Source of the DNA: Pseudotabrizicola sp.
GTDB lineage: Bacteria; Pseudomonadota; Alphaproteobacteria; Rhodobacterales; Rhodobacteraceae
Direction of reading: 5' to 3'
Assembly (NCBI RefSeq): GCF_030684215.1
Contig: NZ_JAUXOV010000070.1
Location: forward strand, 124,001 to 188,000
DNA: 64,000 nt
Both the position numbers and the translations under genes were made by a program. The notes under the pieces were generated by a model that was given only the letters and a program-made list of their open reading frames with translations, was not told the DNA's origin and did not search any database. Positions 23,771 to 32,462 of the stretch are shown piece after piece (positions within the stretch are counted from its first letter, which is position 1; each line of letters begins with the position of its first letter).

Positions 23771-24943
23771 ATGACCAATGTCGTAATCGTTGCTGCGGGG
23801 CGGACCGCTGTGGGCAGCTTCAATGGTGCTTTTGCCAATGTGCCTGCGCATGACCTGGGCGCCGCCGTGATCGCAGGTGTTGTGGAGCGCGCCGGGATTG
23901 ACAAGGCCGAAGTGGAAGAAACCATTCTGGGTCAGGTGCTGACTGCCGGCCAAGGCCAGAACCCCGCACGGCAGGCACATATCAAGGCCGGTCTGGCGAA
24001 AGAGGCCAGTGCATGGTCGCTTAATCAGGTCTGCGGCTCGGGTCTGCGCGCAGTGGCGCTGGGCGCGCAGCATGTGCAGCTGGGCGATGCGCGCATCGTC
24101 GTTGCAGGCGGTCAGGAAAACATGAGCCTTTCGCCCCATGTCGCGCACCTGCGCGCCGGGCAGAAGATGGGCGATCTGAATTTCATCGATTCGATGATCC
24201 GCGACGGGCTGTGGGATGCGTTCAACAGCTATCACATGGGCCAGACCGCCGAGAACGTCGCCAATCAGTGGCAGATTTCGCGCGACATGCAGGACGAATT
24301 CGCACTCGCCAGCCAGAACAAGGCCGAAGCCGCGCAAAAGGCCGGCAAGTTCGCGGATGAGATCATCGGCTACACCGTGAAGACCCGTAAAGGGGAAACG
24401 GTGGTCGATCAGGACGAATACATCCGCCACGGTGCCACGCTGGATAGCATGCAGAAACTGCGCCCGGCCTTTGCCAAGGATGGATCGGTGACGGCGGGCA
24501 ATGCATCGGGGTTGAACGATGGCGCGGCCGCGGTTTTGATCATGTCGGAAGAAGAAGCCGCCAAGCGCGGTCTGAAGATCATCGCGCGTATCGCGTCATA
24601 TGCGACTGCCGGGCTTGATCCGTCGATCATGGGCGTTGGCCCGATCCACGCCTCACGCAAGGCGTTGACCAAGGCGGGCTGGTCGGTGGGCGACCTTGAT
24701 CTGGTAGAGGCGAATGAGGCCTTTGCCGCACAGGCGTGCGCTGTGAACAAGGATATGGGCTGGGATCCGTCGATTGTGAACGTGAACGGCGGCGCAATTG
24801 CCATCGGTCACCCGATCGGCGCTTCGGGCTGCCGCATCCTGAACACGCTGCTGCATGAGATGGCGCGGCGCGATGCGAAGAAGGGTCTCGCGACTCTGTG
24901 CATCGGTGGCGGCATGGGCGTTGCCATGTGCCTTGAGCGCTAA
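23771..24943 (+). CDS. phaA: Acetyl-CoA C-acetyltransferase (beta-ketothiolase)
   Basis: The 390-residue thiolase condenses two acetyl-CoA to acetoacetyl-CoA, the first step of PHB synthesis (also reversible in degradation). Nucleophile Cys88 is in [22 protein letters not shown] holds the catalytic His and [13 protein letters not shown] the second Cys at the C-terminus. AGGGAGAGATCAC precedes ATG 23771. The next gene is acetoacetyl-CoA reductase, which fixes its role in PHB formation; no synthase (phaC) is in this window. Confidence 0.95.
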   Translation: MTNVVIVAAGRTAVGSFNGAFANVPAHDLGAAVIAGVVERAGIDKAEVEETILGQVLTAGQGQNPARQAHIKAGLAKEASAWSLNQVCGSGLRAVALGAQHVQLGDARIVVAGGQENMSLSPHVAHLRAGQKMGDLNFIDSMIRDGLWDAFNSYHMGQTAENVANQWQISRDMQDEFALASQNKAEAAQKAGKFADEIIGYTVKTRKGETVVDQDEYIRHGATLDSMQKLRPAFAKDGSVTAGNASGLNDGAAAVLIMSEEEAAKRGLKIIARIASYATAGLDPSIMGVGPIHASRKALTKAGWSVGDLDLVEANEAFAAQACAVNKDMGWDPSIVNVNGGAIAIGHPIGASGCRILNTLLHEMARRDAKKGLATLCIGGGMGVAMCLER

Positions 24944-24965
24944 ATAATTCGTCGCTGCACCTGCA

Positions 24966-24998
24966 CAATGGGCGCGCAATAATCTTGCGCGCCCATTG
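24966..24998. promoter_or_regulatory. 14-bp perfect inverted repeat between phaA and phaB
   Basis: CAATGGGCGCGCAA (24966-24979), loop TAATC, TTGCGCGCCCATTG (24985-24998). This very stable hairpin lies 22 nt after the phaA stop and 47 nt before phaB. There is no T-run, so it is an imperfect terminator: it could attenuate read-through, stabilise phaA mRNA, or be a protein-binding site. It shares TTGCGCGCAA-like sequence with the palindrome upstream of phaA. Confidence 0.6.
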
Positions 24999-25045
24999 GC
25001 TTAACGATACCTATATTTCAAGAATGCCAGAATTAGGAGGATACT

Positions 25046-25771
25046 ATGGCTAGAGTTGCATTGGTTACGGGGGGCTCGCGCGGGATTGGTGCGGCGATTT
25101 CTGTCGCGTTGAAAGCCGCCGGTTATACCGTTGCCGCGAATTATGCGGGCAATGATGAGGCCGCGGCCGCTTTCACCAAGGAAACCGGTATCCCCACCTA
25201 TAAATGGTCTGTCGCCGAATATGACGCTTGCGCGGCTGGCATCAGCCGGGTGGAGGCCGAACTGGGCCCGGTCGACGTGTTGGTCAACAACGCGGGCATC
25301 ACCCGCGATTCGATGTTCCACAAAATGACCCCCGGCCAGTGGAAAGAGGTGATCGACACCAACCTGACAGGCCTGTTCAACATGACCCATCCGCTGTGGT
25401 CGGGCATGCGCGACCGCAAATTTGGCCGGGTGATCAATATCTCATCGATCAACGGGCAAAAAGGGCAGGCGGGGCAAGTCAACTATTCCGCCGCCAAGTC
25501 GGGCGATCTGGGCTTTACCAAGGCTCTGGCGCAAGAAGGCGCGCGCGCTGGAATCACCGTGAATGCAATCTGCCCCGGTTATATCGGAACCGAAATGGTG
25601 CGCGCGATTGATGAAAAAGTGCTCAACGAGCGCATCATCCCGCAAATTCCGGTCGGCCGTCTGGGCGAGCCCGAAGAAATCGCGCGTTGCGTGGTGTTCC
25701 TTGCGGCAGAAGATGCCGGTTTCATCACTGGCGCAACGATCAGCGCGAATGGTGGCCAGTTCTTCGTCTGA
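25046..25771 (+). CDS. phaB: Acetoacetyl-CoA reductase
   Basis: A 241-residue NADPH-dependent short-chain dehydrogenase making (R)-3-hydroxybutyryl-CoA for PHB. Cofactor motif TGGSRGIGAAIS (about residues 8-19), NNAGI, the active-site INISSINGQKGQAGQVNYSAAKSG (Ser, Tyr and Lys) and the C-terminal GATISANGGQFFV, typical of PhbB. A strong AGGAGGA ribosome site precedes the ATG. Followed by a terminator-like hairpin. Confidence 0.94.
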   Translation: MARVALVTGGSRGIGAAISVALKAAGYTVAANYAGNDEAAAAFTKETGIPTYKWSVAEYDACAAGISRVEAELGPVDVLVNNAGITRDSMFHKMTPGQWKEVIDTNLTGLFNMTHPLWSGMRDRKFGRVINISSINGQKGQAGQVNYSAAKSGDLGFTKALAQEGARAGITVNAICPGYIGTEMVRAIDEKVLNERIIPQIPVGRLGEPEEIARCVVFLAAEDAGFITGATISANGGQFFV

Positions 25772-25790
25772 GTCGATCTGACAAACTGAA

Positions 25791-25816
25791 AGGGCCGTCC
25801 CAAGTGGGGCGGCCCT
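25791..25816. terminator. Terminator-like hairpin after phaB
   Basis: AGGGCCGTCCC (25791-25801), loop AAGT, GGGGCGGCCCT (25806-25816): 11-bp stem with one G-T-type mismatch, 19 nt after the phaB stop and just before the convergent small gene. T-run is weak (GTTCTGTC). Confidence 0.55.
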
Positions 25817-25822
25817 GTTCTG

Positions 25823-25969
25823 TCAGGCTTTTGCCACGTTGCCCACAACAGGCTTGCGACGGAAAAAGCTGATGATGCTGCGCATCATGTCTGCCATTGC
25901 CTGTGCACGCAGAGCGCGCGCTTCGCGCATGATGGCGTCGTGATCAATGTGAACTTTTGTTTCCAACAT
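25823..25969 (-). CDS. Small basic protein, 48 residues (RSP_7527-like)
   Basis: ATG 25969 with AAGGA 9-13 nt upstream on the minus strand gives MLETKVHIDHDAIMREARAL, then an RAQAMADMMRSIISFFRRK amphipathic segment and a short tail, stop at 25823. The pattern H-x-A-x-x-x-EARxLRAxA followed by a membrane-surface helix resembles the short RSP_7527/DUF1127-like proteins common in Rhodobacteraceae. Related small proteins have been tied to RNA binding or stress, but I cannot assign a role here. Convergent with phaB and divergent from the exporter at 26154. Confidence 0.6.
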   Translation of the reverse strand: MLETKVHIDHDAIMREARALRAQAMADMMRSIISFFRRKPVVGNVAKA

Positions 25970-26153
25970 CGGACATTTCCTTTTGGATCTGTCCTCCCTG
26001 CATTAAAAATGCCTGTTGTGTCAGAACATTGCAACCTGAGAGTCCATGCGTTTTCTGCATTGCCGCTGCCCGGAAAACGCAAGCGCGGGCTTGACCTTAA
26101 GCCGTGGCTGGCATCTGTTCCGCACCGATTGAGCATCGCAAAGGGGCGGTATC

Positions 26154-27026
26154 GTGACGCAAAGCATGGCCACCGCCATCGGGTTTACAGCTGTTCTGAT
26201 GTGGGCGCTGCTGGCGCTGTTGACCATTGGATCGGCCCCGGTACCGCCGTTTTTGCTGAATGCCTTGTGCTTTGGCATTGGTGGATTGATCGGTCTGGTC
26301 TGGACCGCGCGGCGTGGCTTTGGCGTGTTGCGCGGCGTGTCGTGGAAGGTTTACGCCTTTGGCACGCTGGGCCTGTTTGGCTATCATTTCTTGTATTTCA
26401 CCGCGTTTCGCATCGCGCCAACGGCTGAAACCGGGCTGATCGCCTATCTGTGGCCGCTGTTCATCGTGCTGTTTTCCGGCCTGTTGCCGGGGGAGCGGTT
26501 GCGCGGCCAGCATATCGTCGGCGCGCTGGTGGCTTTTGCTGGCGCGGCCCTGATCGTGCTGCGCGGCGGGGTTGATCTTGGTGGGGCATCGGCACCCGGT
26601 TTGCTGCTGGGTTTTGGCTGCGCGATCACCTGGGCGGCTTATTCGGTGCTGTCGCGACGTCTGGGAAATGTGCCGACCGAAAGCGTGACGGTGTTCTGCC
26701 TTGCCACTGCTGCGCTGTCACTGGTGGCGCATCTGGCGCTGGAACAGACGGTCTGGCCCGCGAACACGCTTGGCTGGCTGGCCGTGCTGGCACTGGGGCT
26801 TGGCCCGGTGGGGCTTGCGTTTTTCACCTGGGATATCGGCATGAAAAAAGGCGACATCCAGCTTTTGGGCGTCGCCTCTTATGCTGCGCCTTTGCTGTCA
26901 ACGCTGGTGCTTATCGCCGCCGGTATAACGCCCGCCACCCCTGTCATCGGGGTGGCGGCGCTTTTGATTGCCGGGGGCGCTGCGCTGGCGGCACGCGCAA
27001 GTGCCAGCGCGCCCAAATCGTTGTAA
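26154..27026 (+). CDS. DMT/EamA transporter, YddG (aromatic amino acid exporter)-like
   Basis: The 290-residue inner-membrane protein has ten hydrophobic segments in two EamA repeats. Family-like features are IGFTAVLMWALLALLTIGSAPVPPF, FGYHFLYFTAFRIAPTAETGLIAYLWPLFIVLFSG and the second-repeat GLGPVGLAFFTWDIGMKKGDIQLLGVASYAAPLLSTL, which fit the YddG subgroup. It probably exports aromatic or other amino acids. The GTG start at 26154 has AAAGGGG 7 nt upstream; an ATG at 26166 is an alternative. Confidence 0.82.
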   Translation: MTQSMATAIGFTAVLMWALLALLTIGSAPVPPFLLNALCFGIGGLIGLVWTARRGFGVLRGVSWKVYAFGTLGLFGYHFLYFTAFRIAPTAETGLIAYLWPLFIVLFSGLLPGERLRGQHIVGALVAFAGAALIVLRGGVDLGGASAPGLLLGFGCAITWAAYSVLSRRLGNVPTESVTVFCLATAALSLVAHLALEQTVWPANTLGWLAVLALGLGPVGLAFFTWDIGMKKGDIQLLGVASYAAPLLSTLVLIAAGITPATPVIGVAALLIAGGAALAARASASAPKSL

Positions 27027-27028
27027 GG

Positions 27029-27196
27029 TCAGGCCTGCGCGAGGCGGTTGATTTCTTCCTTCAGCTTCATTTTTTGCTTTTTCATATCGGCGATCTTCAG
27101 TGCATCCGTTGCCGGGCTGCGCTGCTCACGCTCCACCATGTCCGAGAGGTGCTCATGCTTGCGGCGCAGTTCCTGCAGGTGCGAAGCAACGGTCAT
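27029..27196 (-). CDS. YdcH family protein (DUF465), 55 residues
   Basis: Reads MTVASHLQELRRKHEHLSDM, then VEREQRSPATDALKIADMKK and QKMKLKEEINRLAQA. The pattern LRRKHxxLxxxVEREQ...DxLKIADMKKQKMKLKEEIxRL is the DUF465 helical hairpin. Function unknown; these are small abundant coiled-coil-forming proteins. The AGGAGGGT-type ribosome site (GGAGGGTTAAG) lies just upstream on the minus strand. It is convergent with the YddG-like gene, with 2 nt between the stops. Confidence 0.85.
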   Translation of the reverse strand: MTVASHLQELRRKHEHLSDMVEREQRSPATDALKIADMKKQKMKLKEEINRLAQA

Positions 27197-27296
27197 CTTA
27201 ACCCTCCTTTGGTCAGTTCCAATATGACGATTGCATCACAAGAGTTGAGTCGTGTCGCCATAAATCGACCGCTGCACAGCAGCGATTACAGCAAAT

Positions 27297-28052
27297 TCAG
27301 CGAAAGCGCGCCAAAAGGTCGCTGCCATTGCGCAGAACTGCGCTCGCCTCTGGCGTGTAATTCTCGCGGTCGCCGTCATGGGCCAGACCGGTATGCAGCA
27401 CAAAGGGTGCCAGCAGGCGAAACGGGGCGCGCCCGCCTTTGCGGGCCTGAACGATAATGCGCTGTGCCATACGGCCCGCGCGGGGGGCCAGCGGCAGCAC
27501 TGCGATAGAGCCAAGTTTGGACATGCCGCGCAGCACGTCGGGCAAGCCATCGGTGCCGCAGATCAGTGTCAGCCAGCCGCGCGGGGCCAGTCTGCGCGCG
27601 CCGGCTTGCACCCAATCGCCCAAGGGCAGATCGACCTGCATCGCGCGCGCGCGTTCGGGCAGGGGCGATGGGGTGCCTGCGGGCGGGTAATAGGGCGGGT
27701 TCATGATGACATGGTCAAAGTCCATCCGCAGCGCGGCGGGGATTTGAGACAGATCGCCGTCATGCACCTGCATCGCCAGCCCATTGCGCGCGGCATTGCG
27801 GCGGGCAAGGTCGGCGTAGACGGGCTGCACCTCCAGCCCCCAAAGCTGCGCGCCGGGCACGCGCGCCCCAAGGCAAAGGCTTGCCGCCCCTGCGCCGCAG
27901 CCGATATCCAGCACACGATCGCCCGCCAGCGCTGGACAGGCGGCGGCCAGTAAAACCGGGTCGGTCGCGGCACGATAGCCTTTGACGGGCTGCAACAGCT
28001 GCAAGCGGCCGCAGAGGAACTTGTCATCCGTCAATTCAGCGTCAGTGAACAT
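27297..28052 (-). CDS. trmN6: tRNA1(Val) A37 N6-methyltransferase-like protein
   Basis: The 251-residue Rossmann methyltransferase resembles TrmN6/YfiC. It has LQPVKGYRAATDPVLLAAA, the SAM motif VLDIGCGAGAASLCLGAR (about 46-63) and the adenine-N6 catalytic motif MNPPYYPPAG (NPPY, about 115-124). A C-terminal extension (QRIIVQARKGGRAPFRLLAPFVLH) also fits. Predicted to methylate A37 of tRNA(Val) in the cytoplasm. Upstream DUF2007 gene ends 14 nt before its start on the same strand. Confidence 0.85.
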   Translation of the reverse strand: MFTDAELTDDKFLCGRLQLLQPVKGYRAATDPVLLAAACPALAGDRVLDIGCGAGAASLCLGARVPGAQLWGLEVQPVYADLARRNAARNGLAMQVHDGDLSQIPAALRMDFDHVIMNPPYYPPAGTPSPLPERARAMQVDLPLGDWVQAGARRLAPRGWLTLICGTDGLPDVLRGMSKLGSIAVLPLAPRAGRMAQRIIVQARKGGRAPFRLLAPFVLHTGLAHDGDRENYTPEASAVLRNGSDLLARFR

Positions 28053-28066
28053 TGCGGTGCAGCATC

Positions 28067-28282
28067 CTACTGGCCAAGGTCGATATCATTGTCGCGCATC
28101 ACAGTCCGGGCCATGAACAGATCCTGATCGCGCACCATCAGGCGGCGCGGCAATATGCCAAGGCTGCCGTCAAGGATGCTCATGTGGACGTCCATTTCAA
28201 ACGTCGCTATACCCTCGCCCTGTAGTAGGGTCTGTGCATAGGCGATCACTGTGATGTCGTTTGTGCGCAGTAGCTCTTTCAT
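28067..28282 (-). CDS. DUF2007 domain protein, 71 residues
   Basis: MKELLRTNDITVIAYAQTLL, EGIATFEMDVHMSILDGSLGILPRRLMVRDQDLFMARTVM: the beta-alpha-beta layout with the ILPRRLMV block is that of DUF2007 (putative prokaryotic signal-transducing protein, PII-like fold). Function is unknown. Divergent from the polyprenyl synthase and just upstream of trmN6 on the same strand, an arrangement I know from other Rhodobacterales. Confidence 0.88.
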   Translation of the reverse strand: MKELLRTNDITVIAYAQTLLQGEGIATFEMDVHMSILDGSLGILPRRLMVRDQDLFMARTVMRDNDIDLGQ

Positions 28283-28336
28283 ACGCCCAGATTTATGGTC
28301 TTTTCCATGAAAAGGCGAGAGTGGAGCGGACAGGGG

Positions 28337-29353
28337 ATGAGTTTGGATCACATGGCAGCAAAGCAGGCCGCGCAAAAGCCGCAAGAACGGCTGTCTGCAT
28401 GGCTGGCAAACGATATGGATGCCGTTAATCTGCTGATCCGCGACCGCATGGCCAGCGAACATGCACCACGCATTCCGCAAGTGACCGCGCATCTGATTGA
28501 GGCCGGGGGCAAGCGGTTGCGCCCGATGCTGACTTTGGCGGCGGCGCGGCTGTGTGGCTATGACGGGCCGTTTCATGTGCATCTGGCGGCGACGGTGGAA
28601 TTCATTCACACCGCCACGCTGTTGCATGATGATGTGGTCGATGAAAGCCGCCAGCGGCGTGGGCGGCCTACGGCTAACCTTTTGTGGGACAACAAATCCA
28701 GCGTGCTGGTTGGCGATTACCTCTTTGCCCGCAGCTTTCAGTTGATGACCGAAACCGGCAATATGCGGGTGCTGTCGATCCTGTCCAATGCGTCCGCCGT
28801 GATTGCCGAGGGTGAGGTGTTGCAGCTGACCGCCGCGCAGGATCTGCGCACGGATGAAAGCATTTACCTGAAAGTGGTGCGCGGCAAGACCGCCGCCCTG
28901 TTCTCTGCCGCGACAGAGGTGGGCGGCGTGATCGCCGGGGCCACGCCCGCACAGGTGCAGGCGCTGTATGAGTATGGCGATGCGCTTGGCATCGCCTTTC
29001 AGATCGTCGATGACCTGCTGGATTATGGCGGCACTGACGCGGCCATCGGCAAGAACACCGGCGATGATTTCCGTGAGCGTAAACTGACCCTGCCGGTGAT
29101 CAAGGCCGTGGCTCAAGCCACGGTTGAGGAACGCGCGTTCTGGGAGCGGGTGATCGAAAAGGGCGACCAGCGCGATGGCGATCTGGAGCAGGCCCGCGCG
29201 ATCATGGCCCGCCATGGCGCGATGGAGGCGGCGCGTCACGATGCGCTGGCATGGGCCGCCCGCGCCCGCAACGCACTGGATGACCTGCCCGCGCATGATC
29301 TGCGCGACATGCTGGCCGATCTGGCCGATTATGTGGTCGAGCGGATCAGCTGA
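28337..29353 (+). CDS. ispB: Polyprenyl diphosphate synthase (octaprenyl/decaprenyl type)
   Basis: A long-chain trans-prenyltransferase of 338 residues that makes the ubiquinone side chain from FPP and IPP. First Asp-rich motif [20 protein letters not shown] (about residues 97-116), second [34 protein letters not shown] (about 221). [14 protein letters not shown] is the IPP-binding block. ATG 28337 is chosen because the sequence after it matches the usual MSLD...[20 protein letters not shown] start; earlier in-frame ATGs are possible. Chain length (C40/C50) is not readable by eye. Confidence 0.9.
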   Translation: MSLDHMAAKQAAQKPQERLSAWLANDMDAVNLLIRDRMASEHAPRIPQVTAHLIEAGGKRLRPMLTLAAARLCGYDGPFHVHLAATVEFIHTATLLHDDVVDESRQRRGRPTANLLWDNKSSVLVGDYLFARSFQLMTETGNMRVLSILSNASAVIAEGEVLQLTAAQDLRTDESIYLKVVRGKTAALFSAATEVGGVIAGATPAQVQALYEYGDALGIAFQIVDDLLDYGGTDAAIGKNTGDDFRERKLTLPVIKAVAQATVEERAFWERVIEKGDQRDGDLEQARAIMARHGAMEAARHDALAWAARARNALDDLPAHDLRDMLADLADYVVERIS

Positions 29354-30197
29354 GCATTTGCGCCGGGGCGACCCACCAACCGGGTTGCGCGGCCTGAACC
29401 GCGCGGGCGGCAGCGCTGGCGGTCAGGCCATCGGCGAACAGCCCGAAGCAGGTGGCCCCAGACCCCGACATCCGCGCAATCAGGCAGCCGGGCTGCGCTG
29501 AAAGCGCGGATTTGACGGTGCCGATCATCGGGGCAACGGCCAGTGCTGGCAGCTCCATGTCGTTGCGCATCATCTGCAAGAACGCGGCAAGCTCGGCGGT
29601 GGACCGCAGGCGCGGCATCTCGCGTGGCATCGGCGGGTTGTCCTTGCGGGACAGGCCGCGAAACACATCCGGGGTTGCGACGGCGACCCCCGGATTGGCC
29701 AGCACCAGCCAGCCCGTGGGCAGCGGGGGAGCCGCGATCAACCGTTCGCCCACGCCTTGCATCCGGGTGGCACGCCCCGTGAGGCAGACCGGCACATCCG
29801 CCCCAAGGGTCAGGACAGCGCCAGCATCGGGCAAGTTCTGCCCGCCAAGCCGCGCCAAAGCCCGTAGCGTGGCCGCCGCATCGGCAGAGCCGCCCCCGAT
29901 GCCAGAAGCGACGGGCAGGATTTTTTCAAGGGTGATCGCAGCAGTCGCGCCCATCAGCCGCGCCGCCCGCAGAACAAGATTGTCGTCACCGACCGGCAAA
30001 GCCGCCGCCTGTGGACCTGTGATCTGCAACGACAACTGGTCTGAGGCGTGCACATGCACCCGGTCGCCCACATCGGCAAACACCACCAGACTGTCCAGCA
30101 GGTGATAGCCGTCTGCGCGTTGCCCGGTGATGTGCAGGGTCAGGTTGATCTTGGCCGGGGCAAATTCGCTGTGACCTGCCTTGGCTTCAGTTGCCAT
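29346..30197 (-). CDS. ispE: 4-diphosphocytidyl-2-C-methyl-D-erythritol kinase
   Basis: A GHMP kinase of the MEP isoprenoid pathway, 283 residues from ATG 30197. Features: [32 protein letters not shown] at the start, the ATP loop [20 protein letters not shown] (about 90-109) and the C-terminal [14 protein letters not shown]. It overlaps the TPR gene upstream by 11 nt and converges on the polyprenyl synthase with an 8-nt overlap of the gene ends, so isoprenoid supply and the prenyl-chain enzyme lie side by side. Confidence 0.93.
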   Translation of the reverse strand: MATEAKAGHSEFAPAKINLTLHITGQRADGYHLLDSLVVFADVGDRVHVHASDQLSLQITGPQAAALPVGDDNLVLRAARLMGATAAITLEKILPVASGIGGGSADAAATLRALARLGGQNLPDAGAVLTLGADVPVCLTGRATRMQGVGERLIAAPPLPTGWLVLANPGVAVATPDVFRGLSRKDNPPMPREMPRLRSTAELAAFLQMMRNDMELPALAVAPMIGTVKSALSAQPGCLIARMSGSGATCFGLFADGLTASAAARAVQAAQPGWWVAPAQMLS

Positions 30198-31947
30198 TCG
30201 CCACCGCTTGCAAAGACGGTGCGCCTTCTTCGGCCAGAACGGCATCCAGCCCGATTTCCAGCTTGCGGCGGATGCGGATCGCGTCTTTCTCTACGGGGTC
30301 AAAAGACAGCGCGCGGCGCCACTGGAACCGCGCTTCGAGCTGGCGCCCGACGGCCCAGTACACATCGCCCAGATGGTCTGTCACCACCGGGTCTACAGGT
30401 TCGAGCAGGCTGGCCCGTTCCATCTGTGGCAAGGCGTCTTCATAGCGGCCAAGCCGGAAATAGGCCCATGCCAGGCTGTCGATGATATAGCCTGCGTCGG
30501 GGCGGGCGGCGACCGCGCGCTCGATCATGCCAAGCGCTTCTTCAAGGTTTTCACCCCGGTCAACAAAGCTGTAGCCCAGATAGTTCAGTACCTGCGGCTG
30601 ATCAGGGTTCAGCTCCAGCGCCTTGCGGAAATCGGCTTCGGCCTTGTTCCATTGGTCGGACCGTTCATGCGCAACCGCACGCGAATAGAACAGCCCCCAA
30701 TGCCGTTCGGTCGGCTCTGACACAAGACCGACCGCGACATCATAGGCTTCCGCAGCTTGCTCAAACTGTTCATTGCGGCGCAGGGCATCACCGTAAGCCA
30801 TGTGAACGATCAGCAGTGCCGGATGGCTTTCCGTAAGGGCCTTGAGCGCGGCGAGGGCTTCGTCTTTCTTGTCCATCGCCAGCAGGGATGCCGTGCGCCC
30901 TATCTCGGCGGAATGAAAGCTGGGGTGATCCTTTGGCAAAAGGGCGTAGGTTTCGCCCGCCAGTTCGGATTGGCCCAACTGTTCCAGCAGCCCCGCCGAC
31001 AGCAGCGTGGCATCTGTATGGGCCGGGTTCAGATCAAGTGCAGCGCGTGAATAAAGCAAGGTGTAGCCGTCTTCGGCCTCGCCATTGAGGGCGACGGCGA
31101 CGGTGAAGAACACTTCGGCAATGCCATCCTTGGCACTGCGCACCACGTCAAACGCCAAAGGCGTGCGCGCAGAAAGTTGGGCGCGCAACGCGATCATTTC
31201 CGGCTCTGGTTCGGTGCCGAAGCTTTGGTCCAAAAGCGCCAGGGCATCGTCGAATTGTTCCAACTGGCTCAGCATCTGCACATGCGCGATGATGCCACGG
31301 CGGTTGACCACCAGCGGGCCTTCGGCGCGGCCTGACAGAATATCGTCGGCGCTTTCAAAATCGCCCACAGCTGCCAGCGCCAAAGCCTTGTGATACAGGC
31401 CAAAGGCCTTCAACCCGTCGGTCCTTGCAATCGCGTCAAAGGCGGCGGTTGCCTCTGACATCCTGCCCGTGCCGAATTCAGCCCATGCGCGCACCAGATC
31501 GTCCATCAGATTGCCGATCTTGCGCGAGTCGGGCAGCGCAAGAATGGCTTCGTAATTTTCGGCCTGCGTGTCGCGGACCAAAAGCGCCATGCTGGCCCCG
31601 ATGCTGCGGCCCTCAAGCTCGGTCAGGCGGGCGGCGGATTGGCCGGCTTTCACGAAATCGCCCACACCGATATATGACAGGATCGCCCCCTCGAGCAGCC
31701 CAAGGTTATCGGGGTCGCTTTCCAATGCGCGCGAAAACCAATGCGCCCCTTCGCGGAAATCGCCCTGCGAAGACGCCGAGCGCGCCGCAAGATAGGCCCC
31801 CGCGTCGCCCGGTTCGGCACTTTGCTGGGCGTCAGGGGCAGGGTCGGTCTGCGCGGGCAACGTGCCCGGATGCAGGGAAACAAGGCCCGCCAGCAAAAGG
31901 GCAGTCAGGCGGGGCGGCAGGGCATGGGTCATTGGGGCACTTTTCAT
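30187..31947 (-). CDS. Secreted tetratricopeptide-repeat protein
   Basis: From ATG 31947 the product has 586 residues. A signal peptide ([19 protein letters not shown]) is followed by at least eight TPR-like helical pairs, e.g. [51 protein letters not shown] and the C-terminal [32 protein letters not shown]. It is probably a periplasmic scaffold; such proteins are often found beside ispE in Rhodobacterales. Its end overlaps ispE by 11 nt, so the two are translationally linked. An in-frame upstream extension lacks a plausible start. Confidence 0.85.
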   Translation of the reverse strand: MKSAPMTHALPPRLTALLLAGLVSLHPGTLPAQTDPAPDAQQSAEPGDAGAYLAARSASSQGDFREGAHWFSRALESDPDNLGLLEGAILSYIGVGDFVKAGQSAARLTELEGRSIGASMALLVRDTQAENYEAILALPDSRKIGNLMDDLVRAWAEFGTGRMSEATAAFDAIARTDGLKAFGLYHKALALAAVGDFESADDILSGRAEGPLVVNRRGIIAHVQMLSQLEQFDDALALLDQSFGTEPEPEMIALRAQLSARTPLAFDVVRSAKDGIAEVFFTVAVALNGEAEDGYTLLYSRAALDLNPAHTDATLLSAGLLEQLGQSELAGETYALLPKDHPSFHSAEIGRTASLLAMDKKDEALAALKALTESHPALLIVHMAYGDALRRNEQFEQAAEAYDVAVGLVSEPTERHWGLFYSRAVAHERSDQWNKAEADFRKALELNPDQPQVLNYLGYSFVDRGENLEEALGMIERAVAARPDAGYIIDSLAWAYFRLGRYEDALPQMERASLLEPVDPVVTDHLGDVYWAVGRQLEARFQWRRALSFDPVEKDAIRIRRKLEIGLDAVLAEEGAPSLQAVANGN

Positions 31948-32027
31948 CTTGGCTCGGTCCAAAGCTAGCCCCCGCCAGCGTCGCTGGCAATGGCAGCGGG
32001 GCGCTACAGGCAATGATCGCGCAATTG

Positions 32028-32456
32028 TCAGATCCAGCGCAGAACGGCGATCACCAGCGCAGCCAGAACCGGCAGACCAAACAGGATCAGCGGTGCATTC
32101 AGCCATTGCCGCGAGGCGGCCACGCTTAGCACCGGGTAGGTCACCGGCCAGCGCCCGGTCTGCGCGGCGTATGCCAAGGTGCTGACCGCGATGGGCAGGC
32201 GCACACCGAACAGATGGGGGGCCGGAAACGGCCAGCCGGGCCGCAGCAATCGCTGTTCGTCGCGGTGGTGAAACCGGGGTTCATACCCGGTCAGGTCCAC
32301 CCCGAACTCTGCTGCAAAGCTGGTCATGAAGGCGGCAGCGTTTTCGCCGTCAAGCGAAAGCGCGGCCAGCACATCAGCCTGTTGCAGCGGGCTGAGCCGC
32401 CGCCCGAACCGGGCTTCGATGAACATTACAATGTCTTCTCGCCCCGGTCCGTTCAT
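32028..32456 (-). CDS. DUF1493-like acyl-carrier-fold membrane protein
   Basis: The 142-residue product starts MNGPGREDIVMFIEARFGRR, then LSLDGENAAAFMTSFAAEFGVDLTGYEPRFHHRDE, close to the pattern of DUF1493 (acyl-carrier-protein-like helical fold) but without the DSL serine of true carriers. A predicted transmembrane helix ends it (LILFGLPVLAALVIAVLRW). Function unknown. It begins 6 nt after the ETF-QO stop on the same strand, so it may be read from that mRNA. Confidence 0.6.
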   Translation of the reverse strand: MNGPGREDIVMFIEARFGRRLSPLQQADVLAALSLDGENAAAFMTSFAAEFGVDLTGYEPRFHHRDEQRLLRPGWPFPAPHLFGVRLPIAVSTLAYAAQTGRWPVTYPVLSVAASRQWLNAPLILFGLPVLAALVIAVLRWI

Positions 32457-32462
32457 GCTGGG

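Noticed and set aside
28283-29296. N-terminal extension of the DUF2007 frame
   Set aside because: Runs antisense through the polyprenyl synthase; the DUF2007 start at 28282 is complete by itself.
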